Under the pieces are notes generated by a model that worked only from the letters and a program-made list of their open reading frames with translations, made no database searches and was not told the DNA's origin. The translations under genes and the position numbers were made by a program. Source: an uncultured Flavobacteriaceae bacterium (GTDB taxonomy: Bacteria > Bacteroidota > Bacteroidia > Flavobacteriales > Flavobacteriaceae). Taken from it: DNA of 64,000 nucleotides. Location of the stretch: the NCBI GenBank assembly GCA_905479625.1, contig CAJQNF010000045.1:26143-90142 (forward strand), written 5' to 3'. This document shows positions 7,658 through 17,162 of this stretch, in pieces. Numbering within the stretch: position 1 is the first letter of the stretch; each line of letters begins with the position of its first letter.

Positions 7658-9997
7658 ATGTCTCTTTTTGCTAAAAAAGACTTTTTCACTTTTTTGTTCA
7701 TACTTGTACTTTCTCAGCCATTGCTAGCACAAACTGATTTTAGCAATTCATGGGAGGATTTCTTTTCATACAATAACGTGAAGGATTTTATCATTACAGA
7801 CAAGAGAATCTATGCTGTAGCTGATAATGCCGCATTTATATATAATATTGAAACGGGTGATATGCAGAAAATTTCTTCTGTTCACGGTTTATCAGGAAAG
7901 GAAACAACAAGCCTTCATTTTAGCCCTGCAACAAACCGATTCATTATAGGCTATCAAACTGGCTTGTTAGAAATTATAGATGACAATGGTAAAATAACAG
8001 TGGCAAATGATATTGAAAGATTCGACATCACTGGACAAAAACAAATCAATGACATCAATGAATATAACGGGAAATTATATTTGTCTACCCCCTTTGGAAT
8101 CGTTGTTTATGACATTGAAAATCTAAATTTTGGGGACACTTATTATATAGACGAGAATTCCAATCCGGTATTTGTTAATGAAAGTATCGTTCATGAAGAA
8201 ACGATCTTCGCCGTCAGTCAGAAGGGTATCTACTCAGCTGATATCAATGATCCCAACCTTATTGATTTTAATAATTGGCTTCAACCTGAAGGCGAATTAC
8301 GGGGTGATTTTAAATCCATTTCAGTTCTTGCAGATCGAATCTATACCTGTAGATCAAATATGTTATATGAACTTGAAGGAATAGACAGATTGAGCCAGAA
8401 AGGTAACTATAACAGCAGCATCCTAAAATTAAGATCTTCTGAACAATTGATGTCTGTGACGCTTAATAAGTCTGCCTTCATTGTCGATAAAGATTTATCG
8501 CTAATTTATGAAGCACAAGCTTTAGGAGCCTATGATTTTGAATTAAATAATTCGTTTGCAAGGGCAGATCAGGTGTATTTAGCGACCAATAGTTTTGGGA
8601 TCCTAAAAAAACAGTTTAGTGAGACGTCTTATCAGGAGATCCACCCACAAGGTCCTTCTTCGAATAAAGTTTTTTCGATTGAGGCAGCAAATAACAATCT
8701 ATGGGTGGTATATGGGGGGTATAATTTATCATTTGATCCTCTTAATAAAAAATTCGGATATTCTCATTATAATGGATCTTCGACTGCACCAACACTATGG
8801 GTAAATAAGGCCTATGACCCCTCATTTCCTGCTCAGGACCTTGTTCATATAACAATTGATCCATCTGCAGATAACAAGGCCTACCTCAGCTCCTGGGGCA
8901 GCGGTATGATGGTTGTTGATCAAGACGAACCAGTTGTCATTTGGGATGACAGCAATAGTGGATTGGAAGATCTTTATCAGGATGGAGAACCCGAATCAAG
9001 TATCAGGGTGAATGGAGCCGCCTTTGACAACCGGGGGAATTTTTGGATTACCAATGCATGGGTTCCAAATAAGCTAAAAAAGCTGGAAACTAATGGAAAC
9101 TGGAAGGGCTTTGATTTGAGCTCGATCATTTCTGAACAAGTTGCCTTAGGGCTTACAGAATTAGCCATTGATAAAACGGGAAGTGTCTGGATAGGGTCAA
9201 GGAGAAATGGCGCATTGGTTTATAACGAATCGGGTGATAGAAAAAGGGCACTCGATACCCAAGGCACTTCAGGGTCTTTGCCTGATTTGAATGTTAGAAC
9301 TCTGGCTGTTGACAGGAATAATAGAATATGGATCGGAACACAAAAAGGGCTTGTTGTATTTTCGGATGCAGAAAGCGTATTTGAACTAGATATTTATGAT
9401 GCAGAACCTGTAATTATTGACGATAATGGGGTACCAAAAAAATTGTTGGGGGATCAACCCGTTAATTCCATAGCCATAGACGGAGCAGAGAATAAATGGT
9501 TTGGTACAGATACAGGAGGAGCGTTGGGTACTAATCCGTCAGGAAGTCAGACCCTGTATAATTTTAACAAAGATAATTCGCCTTTGCCTTCTAACAGTAT
9601 ATTAAAGATCAAGATCGACAATAGCACGGGTAAGGTGTATTTTGCCACAGATAAAGGAATCGTTGCATTTAACAGTAATGTTGCTCCATATGGAGACGCC
9701 TTAGAGGAAGTATACGCTTATCCAAATCCGGTAAAAAAGGAACACGAATTTGTCACCATAGATGGCAGAAACGAAACTCATTTGCCTAAAGGGACCAATG
9801 TAAAGATCCTTGATATTGCAGGCAGGCTGGTACACGAAACTAATGTAGATATTGGTCAGGAAACAGGAGGAGGAAAAGTAATTTGGAATAAGACCAACTT
9901 AAGAGGAAAAAAAGTGGCTTCAGGAGTATATATCGTGCTTTTGACCAGTCCGGATAAATCAGAAACTGCTTCAACAAAAATTGCGGTTATCAATTAA
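7658..9997 (+). CDS. porZ: type IX secretion system protein PorZ
   Basis: PorZ is part of the surface attachment complex of the type IX secretion system. In Porphyromonas it delivers anionic LPS to the sortase PorU. The 779-residue protein has signal peptide MSLFAKKDFFTFLFILVLSQPLLA, then the characteristic N-terminus (SNSWEDFFSYNNVKDF). Two beta-propellers of regulator-propeller repeats follow, for example NVRTLAVDRNNRIWIGTQKG and DKTGSVWIGSRRNGA. The C-terminal domain of about 85 residues starting VYAYPNPVKK and ending in KIAVIN is of the T9SS type A sorting class. The track start (TTG, 7640) lies in the promoter, so I use ATG 7658. recO follows 12 bp downstream, an arrangement I recall as common in this group. 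The gene implies that this organism has a T9SS. Confidence 0.9.
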   Translation: MSLFAKKDFFTFLFILVLSQPLLAQTDFSNSWEDFFSYNNVKDFIITDKRIYAVADNAAFIYNIETGDMQKISSVHGLSGKETTSLHFSPATNRFIIGYQTGLLEIIDDNGKITVANDIERFDITGQKQINDINEYNGKLYLSTPFGIVVYDIENLNFGDTYYIDENSNPVFVNESIVHEETIFAVSQKGIYSADINDPNLIDFNNWLQPEGELRGDFKSISVLADRIYTCRSNMLYELEGIDRLSQKGNYNSSILKLRSSEQLMSVTLNKSAFIVDKDLSLIYEAQALGAYDFELNNSFARADQVYLATNSFGILKKQFSETSYQEIHPQGPSSNKVFSIEAANNNLWVVYGGYNLSFDPLNKKFGYSHYNGSSTAPTLWVNKAYDPSFPAQDLVHITIDPSADNKAYLSSWGSGMMVVDQDEPVVIWDDSNSGLEDLYQDGEPESSIRVNGAAFDNRGNFWITNAWVPNKLKKLETNGNWKGFDLSSIISEQVALGLTELAIDKTGSVWIGSRRNGALVYNESGDRKRALDTQGTSGSLPDLNVRTLAVDRNNRIWIGTQKGLVVFSDAESVFELDIYDAEPVIIDDNGVPKKLLGDQPVNSIAIDGAENKWFGTDTGGALGTNPSGSQTLYNFNKDNSPLPSNSILKIKIDNSTGKVYFATDKGIVAFNSNVAPYGDALEEVYAYPNPVKKEHEFVTIDGRNETHLPKGTNVKILDIAGRLVHETNVDIGQETGGGKVIWNKTNLRGKKVASGVYIVLLTSPDKSETASTKIAVIN

Positions 9998-10009
9998 TTT
10001 TTGAATCAT

Positions 10010-10735
10010 ATGTTGATCAAAACCAAGGCAATTGTTTTAACTTCTATCAAGTATGGAGAAGCAGACCTTATTGTTAAATGTTTGACTGAAGAAGGTGTTA
10101 AATCCTATTTGATCAGAAGCATTTTCAGGTCGAGGAGTAAAAAACTGAAAATTGGATATTTTCAAGCCCTCAGCCAGCTTGAAATTTCTGCATATCACAA
10201 CAAGCAAGGAAACCTGAACAAAATATCCGAAGCCAGAGCATCATATCTTTACCAAAGTCTTGCTACAAATATTTATAAGCAGTCGATCGCCTTATTTTTG
10301 GCGGAAGTTCTGGCTTATGCTTTAAAGGAAGAGGAACAAAATCAAGTTCAATTCAGTTTTATTGAATCTTCGTTGCAATGGTTGGACCAAAATGACTCAT
10401 TTGCCAATTTTCATTTGGTATTTATGTTTCAATTAACCAAATATTTAGGCTTTTATCCTGACGCTGAAAACAACGGGGCAGCATACTTTGATCTTGAAGA
10501 AGGAACCTTCAAGAGCTCAAAACCCTTCAGAAATTTTTTAAGTGGCAAAAAATTAATTCTTTTCAAATCTATTATCGGCATAAAATTTGATGATATGGTA
10601 AGACTGAAATGGAATTCGGAACACAGACAAATTGTTCTAGACATACTTCTGGAATATTACGAACTTCATTTACCTGGATTTAAAAAACCACGGTCACTAA
10701 AAGTATTAAAAGAAGTCTTTAATGAAATTTCTTAA
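10010..10735 (+). CDS. recO: DNA repair protein RecO
   Basis: RecO anneals SSB-coated single strands and helps load RecA in the RecFOR pathway. The N-terminal OB-fold begins MLIKTKAIVLTSIKYGEADLIV, the usual family start, so the ATG at 10010 replaces the track's TTG at 10001. The C-terminal helical domain (about residues 80-240) lacks the zinc-binding cysteines found in some RecO proteins. At about 241 residues the length is normal. It follows porZ closely and overlaps the next gene (TonB receptor) by 14 bp, so the three are probably cotranscribed despite unrelated functions. Confidence 0.92.
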   Translation: MLIKTKAIVLTSIKYGEADLIVKCLTEEGVKSYLIRSIFRSRSKKLKIGYFQALSQLEISAYHNKQGNLNKISEARASYLYQSLATNIYKQSIALFLAEVLAYALKEEEQNQVQFSFIESSLQWLDQNDSFANFHLVFMFQLTKYLGFYPDAENNGAAYFDLEEGTFKSSKPFRNFLSGKKLILFKSIIGIKFDDMVRLKWNSEHRQIVLDILLEYYELHLPGFKKPRSLKVLKEVFNEIS

Positions 10736-13175
10736 TGCACTATTAATTGTCCTTATTGGACATTTTTCTTATGGGCAGAAATGTGTTATTGTAGATAAGG
10801 ATTCTGAATTTCCGATTTCTAATGTTCAGGTGATCAACGAAGATAAATCCAAATCTGTAGTTTCTGACAGAAACGGAATTTTGGACCTAAGTGGGTTTAA
10901 TGATATGGAGCTCCTTGTATTTAGTCATGTAAGTTACGTGGAGCTAGAGCTGATCAAAAAACAGATCAGAAAAGATTATACTATTATATTTCTTCAATTC
11001 AAATCAGAACTTCTTAAGGAGGTGTTTTTGTCAGCGGGCAAAGGAGATGTAGACAGGTCAAGAATTGCGGAAGAGATTGCCGTTTTTTCGAATAAAGATA
11101 TTCAAAATTCTGTTCCACAAACATCAGCAGATATGCTGGCTAAAATTCCGGGAGTTAAGGTTCAGAAATCGCAATTTGGGGGAGGTAGTCCGGTACTGAG
11201 AGGAATGGAAGCAAACAGAATCCTGTTGGTTGTAGATGGGGTTCGAATGAATAATGCCATTTACAGAAAAGGACACCTGCAAAATTCAATTACAGTAGCT
11301 CCAACTACACTTGACAAAACAGAGGTAATCTTCGGGCCTTCGTCAGTTATCTATGGATCAGATGCCCTGGGAGGAGTCATTCATTATTATACACGCAAAC
11401 CCGAAGTTTCTGATCGGATGAATACCAATCTTGAATTTCTTGGTCGTTACAGCACTGTAAATGATGAAAAAACCGCGAATGCTTCTATAGAATTACAGTT
11501 TAAAAAAATGGCTTCTTTTACAAGCATTACGCATAGTAGTTTTGGCGACTTAAAAATGGGAGAATACAGACCTCATGGATTTGACAACTGGGGCTTGCAA
11601 TACGAATATTCAAATAACACTGATTCCTTCTATAATCCGGAACCAATAGCAAATTCAAACCCATCAATGCAACGGAATGTTGGGTATCGGCAAACGGATT
11701 TTTTACAAAAAGTATTTCTTCCACTTAAACACGGAAATGACTTAATGTTCAACCTCCAGTATAGTAGCTCATCCAGAATTAACAGATTTGATAAACTTAC
11801 AGAAAGAAGAGACGGAAAACTGAGGTTTGCTGAATGGTATTATGGTCCACAGGACAGGTTCTTATTTTCGACACAATTCAATATCAATGCGAACAAAAAG
11901 TTGTTGGATAAAGGAACTTTTACTGCAGCATATCAAAATATTAAGGAATCAAGAATTGAACGCAAGTTCGGAACAATTGACAGATCTTCCCAATTCGAAA
12001 AAGTTCAGGTTTTGAGTCTTAATGGGGATTTTACAAAAAACATGAATCCAAAGATCAATCGGGATTTTGGTTATGGTTTTGAGGTGGCTTATAATGATGT
12101 GAATTCCACTTCCAAAGGAGAAATTCTTGATATCGTAGGTGACAAAATCATTGGTGTAAAGGACAATTATGTGGTTCAGACTCGTTATCCTGATGGAGGT
12201 AGCAGTTATTTGAGTTCAGCCATTTATGCCAGTTACAGACAGGATTTAGGAAAGAAATCTACTTTAAATACGGGTTTAAGATTAACAAACACAGTGCTTG
12301 CAGCCAAATGGATAGATACAACCTATATCAAGTTGCCTGAAAGCGACATCAAATCTATGAATACTTCGGTTACTCTGACCGCAGGATATGCCTATAGGCC
12401 TAATGAAAACTGGCAGATTAACGGTGTTCTGTCTTCCGGATTCAGATCTCCTAATATTGATGACATAGGAAAAGTGAGAGAAAAAAGAGGTGATGTTACG
12501 GTGCCAAACGTAGACTTACAACCAGAGTTTGCCTATAATTTTGAGGCCGGACTGATCAAGTATTTTGATGAAAAGAAAACCTATATTGGCTTGACTACCT
12601 ATTACACTTTACTTGACAATTATATCGTAAGAGGACCTTATGAGCTAGATGGAAAGTCTCAGATTATTTACGATGGTGAATTGGCTAATGTAGTAGCTAA
12701 TATTAATATGGGTAGTGCCTATCTGGTTGGAGGTACCATGACCTTCAAAGGCCAGCTTACTAATACCTGGAACACAAGAGCAAGCCTCACCTATACTAAG
12801 GGAACAGCCTTTGACACAAAGGAACCATTGTCTTCCATACCTCCTTTGTTTGGAAGTCTTGACTTCAATTATGTTAGAAACAGAATTGAAACAGGGGTCA
12901 ATGTGGTGTACAATGGTTTTAAAGGAGTTGATGATTACAACATTTCAGAGGGAATAGATAATATTGAACAAACACCTTATATCGTCGGCGATGCTTCCTA
13001 TTACGGAAGCCCGGCCTGGTATACGTTGAATTACTATATGAGAATCAAAACCTCCAAATATGTTGATCTTTTAATCAATATTGATAATATTATGGATCAT
13101 CACTATAAGGAATTTGCTTCTTCCATTAGCGCACCCGGAAGGAATTTTTCTTTTACGGTGATCGGCAGCTTTTAA
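10722..13175 (+). CDS. TonB-dependent outer-membrane receptor, heme/iron-receptor-like plug
   Basis: This 817-residue TonB-dependent receptor has signal peptide MKFLNALLIVLIGHFSYG. A carboxypeptidase-regulatory-like N-domain follows (about residues 20-95), then the plug (about 100-215) and a 22-strand type barrel ending in the terminal aromatic (FTVIGSF). The plug block LRGMEANRILLVVDGVRMNN, followed by IYRKGHLQNS, resembles the hemoglobin/transferrin/lactoferrin receptor subgroup, so heme or iron uptake is a fair guess; no SusD partner is present. The start overlaps recO by 14 bp. Substrate assignment remains inference. Confidence 0.85.
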   Translation: MKFLNALLIVLIGHFSYGQKCVIVDKDSEFPISNVQVINEDKSKSVVSDRNGILDLSGFNDMELLVFSHVSYVELELIKKQIRKDYTIIFLQFKSELLKEVFLSAGKGDVDRSRIAEEIAVFSNKDIQNSVPQTSADMLAKIPGVKVQKSQFGGGSPVLRGMEANRILLVVDGVRMNNAIYRKGHLQNSITVAPTTLDKTEVIFGPSSVIYGSDALGGVIHYYTRKPEVSDRMNTNLEFLGRYSTVNDEKTANASIELQFKKMASFTSITHSSFGDLKMGEYRPHGFDNWGLQYEYSNNTDSFYNPEPIANSNPSMQRNVGYRQTDFLQKVFLPLKHGNDLMFNLQYSSSSRINRFDKLTERRDGKLRFAEWYYGPQDRFLFSTQFNINANKKLLDKGTFTAAYQNIKESRIERKFGTIDRSSQFEKVQVLSLNGDFTKNMNPKINRDFGYGFEVAYNDVNSTSKGEILDIVGDKIIGVKDNYVVQTRYPDGGSSYLSSAIYASYRQDLGKKSTLNTGLRLTNTVLAAKWIDTTYIKLPESDIKSMNTSVTLTAGYAYRPNENWQINGVLSSGFRSPNIDDIGKVREKRGDVTVPNVDLQPEFAYNFEAGLIKYFDEKKTYIGLTTYYTLLDNYIVRGPYELDGKSQIIYDGELANVVANINMGSAYLVGGTMTFKGQLTNTWNTRASLTYTKGTAFDTKEPLSSIPPLFGSLDFNYVRNRIETGVNVVYNGFKGVDDYNISEGIDNIEQTPYIVGDASYYGSPAWYTLNYYMRIKTSKYVDLLINIDNIMDHHYKEFASSISAPGRNFSFTVIGSF

Positions 13176-13190
13176 AAGGAATTAGTTCTA

Positions 13191-13346
13191 TTAGGGGTAT
13201 AAAATATTTTTGATCTCTTTCCAGGAAATCATCTCAATCCCCTGTTCCTTTAACAGTCTTTTGCACTTCAAACTAGTAAAAAATTCCAGATCTATCTGTC
13301 TCAAGGCAGCACCAAAATTAGGGTGATCTTTAGTGATAGATTTCAT
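13191..13346 (-). CDS. short ORF of 51 codons, possible gene remnant
   Basis: This ORF is not in the track. It runs from an ATG at 13346 (MKSITKDHPNFGAALRQIDL) to the stop at 13191, encoding 51 residues with normal-looking composition. It sits 23 bp downstream of the methyltransferase on the same strand. An in-frame stop lies just upstream of its ATG. I do not recognise the family. It could be a small real gene or the 3' end of a decayed larger gene. Confidence 0.3.
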   Translation of the reverse strand: MKSITKDHPNFGAALRQIDLEFFTSLKCKRLLKEQGIEMISWKEIKNILYP

Positions 13347-13368
13347 TTCAGGATCATCAAATTAGTCA

Positions 13369-13947
13369 CTACTTTTTTACTGCAATGATAATTCCGGTTG
13401 ACCAATTCAATTTAGTCAATTGTAAATCATCCCTGTTTTCAAGCTTCTCAATTAATTCATTGACCAGATCATCATGACCTTTGGGCCAGTTAGGTTGTGC
13501 CAACATATCATCGATGATATATATTCCTCCTACTGTGAGTAACTCCAGAATTTCATCCAGTTCACTATATTTTCCGGGCCATGCATCTGCAAAGATCAGG
13601 TCAAATTTATTTCCTTTATAGTCTCTGATCCATGTCGATCCATCCGTACAGATAATGTTTGCTCTGGTGTCATGATCAAAAAATCCTGTGGCGATTTCAA
13701 TTAATTGAGGATCGTTATCAATAGTTGTTATTTTTGAATTGACATCCATGCCGTCGATCATCCAGGAAAGAGACAAGCCCATACCCGTTCCCATTTCAAG
13801 AATATTGGAACCAGGTTTAGAGCTGATCAGGGTTTTAAGTAAAGATCCGATGTATAGATCAGAGGGCATGGTAAAACCAATTTCATGACATTTCTCTAAA
13901 AGATGGTTGTAACTCTTGGGGAAACCCAATACAACAGTATCATTCAT
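13369..13947 (-). CDS. O-methyltransferase-like class I SAM methyltransferase
   Basis: This is a 192-residue cytoplasmic methyltransferase. SAM motif I is ILEMGTGMGLSLSWM (about residues 49-63), acidic loop ITTIDNDP binds the ribose, and FDLIFADAWPGKYSELD followed by GGIYIIDDML gives the metal-type catalytic loop seen in caffeoyl-CoA/catechol O-methyltransferase relatives. It starts 18 bp after the ADP-ribosylglycohydrolase-fold gene ends, so the two are likely cotranscribed. The acceptor is unknown. Confidence 0.85.
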   Translation of the reverse strand: MNDTVVLGFPKSYNHLLEKCHEIGFTMPSDLYIGSLLKTLISSKPGSNILEMGTGMGLSLSWMIDGMDVNSKITTIDNDPQLIEIATGFFDHDTRANIICTDGSTWIRDYKGNKFDLIFADAWPGKYSELDEILELLTVGGIYIIDDMLAQPNWPKGHDDLVNELIEKLENRDDLQLTKLNWSTGIIIAVKK

Positions 13948-13965
13948 ATTATTTTAGTTGAGGGG

Positions 13966-15372
13966 TTAGTTTTTTGTTGATTCAATGATTAATCCTTGAT
14001 CTGGCTGGGGAATGTACCAAACATTATTTTCTAAATCTACGCCTCCATTCATTAATTCTTGAATAACACGATCAGTTATGAAAACACCTTTTTCTGCCAT
14101 ATTTTGGAAAGTATCAATACCGTCCTTAGGGAAATTTTGCCTGGTCCTGTGGATGTTGAAACGATTCGAAAATTTTTGATCAAAAGCCTTTTCAACACCT
14201 TCTATACCGATCATAAAGCCTAATAATCCACCCCAGGTAGCCGTGGGGTTATCAGAATCCCAGCCTGCCAGGACTCCAATTTTTATAGTTTCTTTGATAT
14301 CACCTTCACCGTATAAAAGACTGACAATGCTAGCGGCATAATTAATACCCGCTGCGAAACAACCATTACAGTATACATTTTTTGAAGTGATGTCATAGCC
14401 ATCTTGTTGTTCGACCTGATATCTTTGATAAACAGCATCACGAGCCGTTTCCCAGGAAGCTCCGGAGTCGTATTGACTTTTGACAAAATCAAACATTTTG
14501 GAGGAGTATGAATCCTCCGGAAGCCTTTTTCTGGATTCATTTGCCATCCAGTGAATCTTTTCTTTCATGCTGAGGTCCTGATCTACATATGAGGCCAAAG
14601 AATACATGATCACGTAATATTCTGAAATCCATGCAGCATCTTCATAGGCAGTGGTCCTGATAGGCAACCCGGACATTTTAAGCGCAATATCAGGTCTTGC
14701 AGGTGCAAAAAACCCAAATATTTCGGTTGTCAATTGTGCATCTATCATCATATAATTTTCGTTATTTTCAGGTCTACCAGTTTCTGGCGGCAGCATTCCG
14801 GTTTTCATATGATCGAAAGCGGTTTGGTTAGAGACCCAGAGAAAATTTTCTTCCTCTTCACGAATGTGTTTTAACCAGCCATCCCGGATCTGTTCCGGGC
14901 TTAAAACACTTGTTTGATTTGTATACAATAAGTGCTGGTACATGTACTCTATGTCTGTATCGTCATCGGCGCCCCATATGCTGTCGGCACCTATGAGAAT
15001 AAAATCTATGGTTGGTGAAAGATTACTTGGAATTCCTTCACCCCATATACTAGGTTGATCAGGTTTTCCCCAATCAGTTCTCGTATAGAAGTCTCCGGTT
15101 TGGATCTCACCAATGTTACCAATCTTATCCATTTCAGTGATCAGACCTGTCCAGTTTGCGATGCATTGACCTAGCCAGAATCCCTGTAATCTGCCTAAAT
15201 AATCAGTTCTGGAGATACGAAAATCATTTTCTTGGGGTTGATAATCCTTATATACAAGATGTGGATCTTTAATGGAATTAATTTGTTGATTGTCTTTTTG
15301 TTTTTGACTTGTTTGACAAGAAAATAAAGAGCAAATGCAAAACAGAACAAAAACACAGCTTATTTGTTTCAT
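13966..15372 (-). CDS. ADP-ribosylglycohydrolase-fold lipoprotein
   Basis: This 468-residue protein carries a lipoprotein signal (MKQISCVFVLFCICSLFSC, Cys at 19), so it acts outside the cytoplasm. The body is the all-helical ADP-ribosylglycohydrolase (DraG/ARH) fold: YLGRLQGFWLGQCIANWTG gives the first helix, GADDDTDIEYMYQHLL supplies the first acidic metal-site motif, and GWDSDNPTATWGGLLGFMIG the second D-x-D motif. Known members remove ADP-ribose from proteins or related N-glycosidic substrates with two Mg ions. An exported lipidated form is unusual because ADP-ribose signalling is mostly cytoplasmic, so a different glycosidic substrate is possible. An O-methyltransferase gene follows 18 bp downstream. 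Confidence 0.85.
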   Translation of the reverse strand: MKQISCVFVLFCICSLFSCQTSQKQKDNQQINSIKDPHLVYKDYQPQENDFRISRTDYLGRLQGFWLGQCIANWTGLITEMDKIGNIGEIQTGDFYTRTDWGKPDQPSIWGEGIPSNLSPTIDFILIGADSIWGADDDTDIEYMYQHLLYTNQTSVLSPEQIRDGWLKHIREEEENFLWVSNQTAFDHMKTGMLPPETGRPENNENYMMIDAQLTTEIFGFFAPARPDIALKMSGLPIRTTAYEDAAWISEYYVIMYSLASYVDQDLSMKEKIHWMANESRKRLPEDSYSSKMFDFVKSQYDSGASWETARDAVYQRYQVEQQDGYDITSKNVYCNGCFAAGINYAASIVSLLYGEGDIKETIKIGVLAGWDSDNPTATWGGLLGFMIGIEGVEKAFDQKFSNRFNIHRTRQNFPKDGIDTFQNMAEKGVFITDRVIQELMNGGVDLENNVWYIPQPDQGLIIESTKN

Positions 15373-15394
15373 AAATCGAGGCTTTGTTTAGAAT

Positions 15395-15402
15395 CAAAAT
15401 TA
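15395..15402 (-). promoter_or_regulatory. -7 box for the ADP-ribosylglycohydrolase-fold gene
   Basis: The minus strand reads TAATTTTG, matching TAnnTTTG, 23 bp upstream of the ATG at 15372. It lies between that gene and the upstream terminator. Confidence 0.6.
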
Positions 15403-15440
15403 ATATTTTTTCTAATTTGGAAGCTATAAATTAACAAGTA

Positions 15441-15482
15441 AAAAAGGGCATTTAAAAAAATGATTTTTACATGCCCTTTTTT
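15441..15482 (-). terminator. terminator of the FAD oxidase gene (bidirectional form)
   Basis: AAAAAGGGCAT (15441-15451) pairs with ATGCCCTTTTT (15471-15481), an 11-bp perfect stem flanked by A and T runs on either side. On the minus strand it lies 40 bp after the FAD oxidoreductase stop codon. Confidence 0.88.
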
Positions 15483-15521
15483 ACAATCAAATTGAAAATT
15501 TAGATCGATTTGATAACAATT

Positions 15522-16889
15522 TTATGTCTTGGGTTTGATATTTTGATTCACCCTGAAGAAGTTTCCTGGATCATATTTGGTTTTTATATCAACGAGACGG
15601 TCATAATTTTGTCTGTAACTATCACGAACCCTTTCCTGACCTTCATCCATCATGAAATTTGTATAAGCACCACCAGAAGAATATGGATGCAACGCTTCCT
15701 GATAGCTTTTGGCCCAGTCTGTTATTTTTTCAGCATTAGCAGGATCAGCATCTACACCAACAAATACACCAGCGTATTTTGCATCTCTATATGCCCAGGG
15801 CGTATCTGTGAGCCCTGGCCTGCTGGCGGCGCCACTAATAGGGTACAAATGCATTTGAGAGAGAGGTGTTGGGATAGTTGAACCGAATTTTTTATGCTCA
15901 GCCCTGGCTTCAGGTCCTAATTCAGTAAAAAAATCAGCTCTCCAATACCATTGCAATCCTTCAGGAAATAAACCATCAAATAAAGTATTTATTGATGGAT
16001 GAGGCATTTCTCCGACATGTTCAAATAAGGGTTTTTTATCTCTTACAGGCTGGAATAACTCATCGAAATTGCCAGGATCTCCCGCATAACACCATACAAT
16101 ACCACAGAATTGCTTCAAGTGTAAATGTTCAGGAAATGGGGGCCCCGGAATCACCATAGTTGCCACAAAGCCATTTAGTTCCTCAGGAGCATTATGAATA
16201 AAATCGTGATACCATTCCATGATTTCCTCAGTTTGTTCTATTGGCCACAGAGTAGGGCCTCCAACCACTGTTTTTAGTGGATGGCCTTGAAATTTGAAAG
16301 AAGTTACGATGCCGAAATTACCTCCACCACCTCGGATAGCCCAGTGAAGATCTGTGTTTTGAGATGCATTTACGGTTATAAAAGAACCATCCGCAAGGAC
16401 CATATCTGCTTCGAGTAAATTATCAATAGTGAGACCAAATTTTCTTGACAAGTGACCTACTCCGCCTCCAAGTGTCAATCCGCCAACGCCAGTTGAAGAG
16501 ATGATTCCTGTCGGTACCGCAAGACCATATGCATGGGTGGCATGATCAACTTCACCCCAGACATTACCACCACCAACTCTCACCGTATTATCTCCTGTAT
16601 TTACCCTGACGTATTTAATCCCAGAGAGGTCAATGACCATTCCTCCATCACAAATTCCCAAACCACCACCATTATGACCGCCTCCTCTAACAGCCACTAA
16701 AAGGTTATTTTCACGACCGTAGTTTACACAGGAAATGACGTCAGCTACATCAACGCATTTGACGATCATCCCAGGCTTTTTATCGATCATCCTATTATAT
16801 ACTTTTCTGGATTCATTGTAATTTTCGCTATCCGGAAGAATAACCTCTCCCCGGATCTGTGCTTTGAAATCGTCAAATTTGGCTTGCAT
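15522..16889 (-). CDS. FAD-binding oxidoreductase, berberine-bridge-enzyme type
   Basis: This is a 455-residue flavoprotein oxidase of the VAO/PCMH superfamily. The N-terminal FAD domain has VAVRGGGHNGGG (about residues 63-74), whose His is the expected covalent FAD attachment site, and GVGGLTLGGGVGHLSRKFG. The site that carries the second flavin-linked Cys in bicovalent enzymes has no Cys here, so linkage is probably to His only. The C-terminus has the BBE domain (YDRLVDIKTKYDPGNFFRVN), which contributes substrate-binding residues. No signal peptide is visible. Relatives oxidise alkaloids, sugars or secondary metabolites; the substrate is unknown. The gene stands alone with its own terminator. 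Confidence 0.9.
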   Translation of the reverse strand: MQAKFDDFKAQIRGEVILPDSENYNESRKVYNRMIDKKPGMIVKCVDVADVISCVNYGRENNLLVAVRGGGHNGGGLGICDGGMVIDLSGIKYVRVNTGDNTVRVGGGNVWGEVDHATHAYGLAVPTGIISSTGVGGLTLGGGVGHLSRKFGLTIDNLLEADMVLADGSFITVNASQNTDLHWAIRGGGGNFGIVTSFKFQGHPLKTVVGGPTLWPIEQTEEIMEWYHDFIHNAPEELNGFVATMVIPGPPFPEHLHLKQFCGIVWCYAGDPGNFDELFQPVRDKKPLFEHVGEMPHPSINTLFDGLFPEGLQWYWRADFFTELGPEARAEHKKFGSTIPTPLSQMHLYPISGAASRPGLTDTPWAYRDAKYAGVFVGVDADPANAEKITDWAKSYQEALHPYSSGGAYTNFMMDEGQERVRDSYRQNYDRLVDIKTKYDPGNFFRVNQNIKPKT

Positions 16890-17162
16890 AGGTTTGGTAT
16901 TTAGATTAGTTTATTAGATTGATTTACATTGGGTAGATATGAAAAAACATTGATCAGCCTTTTTAAAAGAGAAGGTTGTTTCAAATATTTAGATATCTGA
17001 ATCAAGCACTCTTTTATAAAAGCATTAAAATCTCAATCATCTTAATTTGGGAAGGAAAGATGTTAAATCGAATTTAAATTTACCAACTGTATTCCCACTA
17101 AGTTAATAAATATTTCCTAAATGGATAAAATTGAAGTCTAACAAACAGGAAGTTATCTCAAA

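Noticed and set aside
15510-15881. Plus-strand ORF of 123 codons opposite the FAD oxidase C-terminus
   Set aside because: Lies wholly within the BBE domain coding region and has no promoter or family features.
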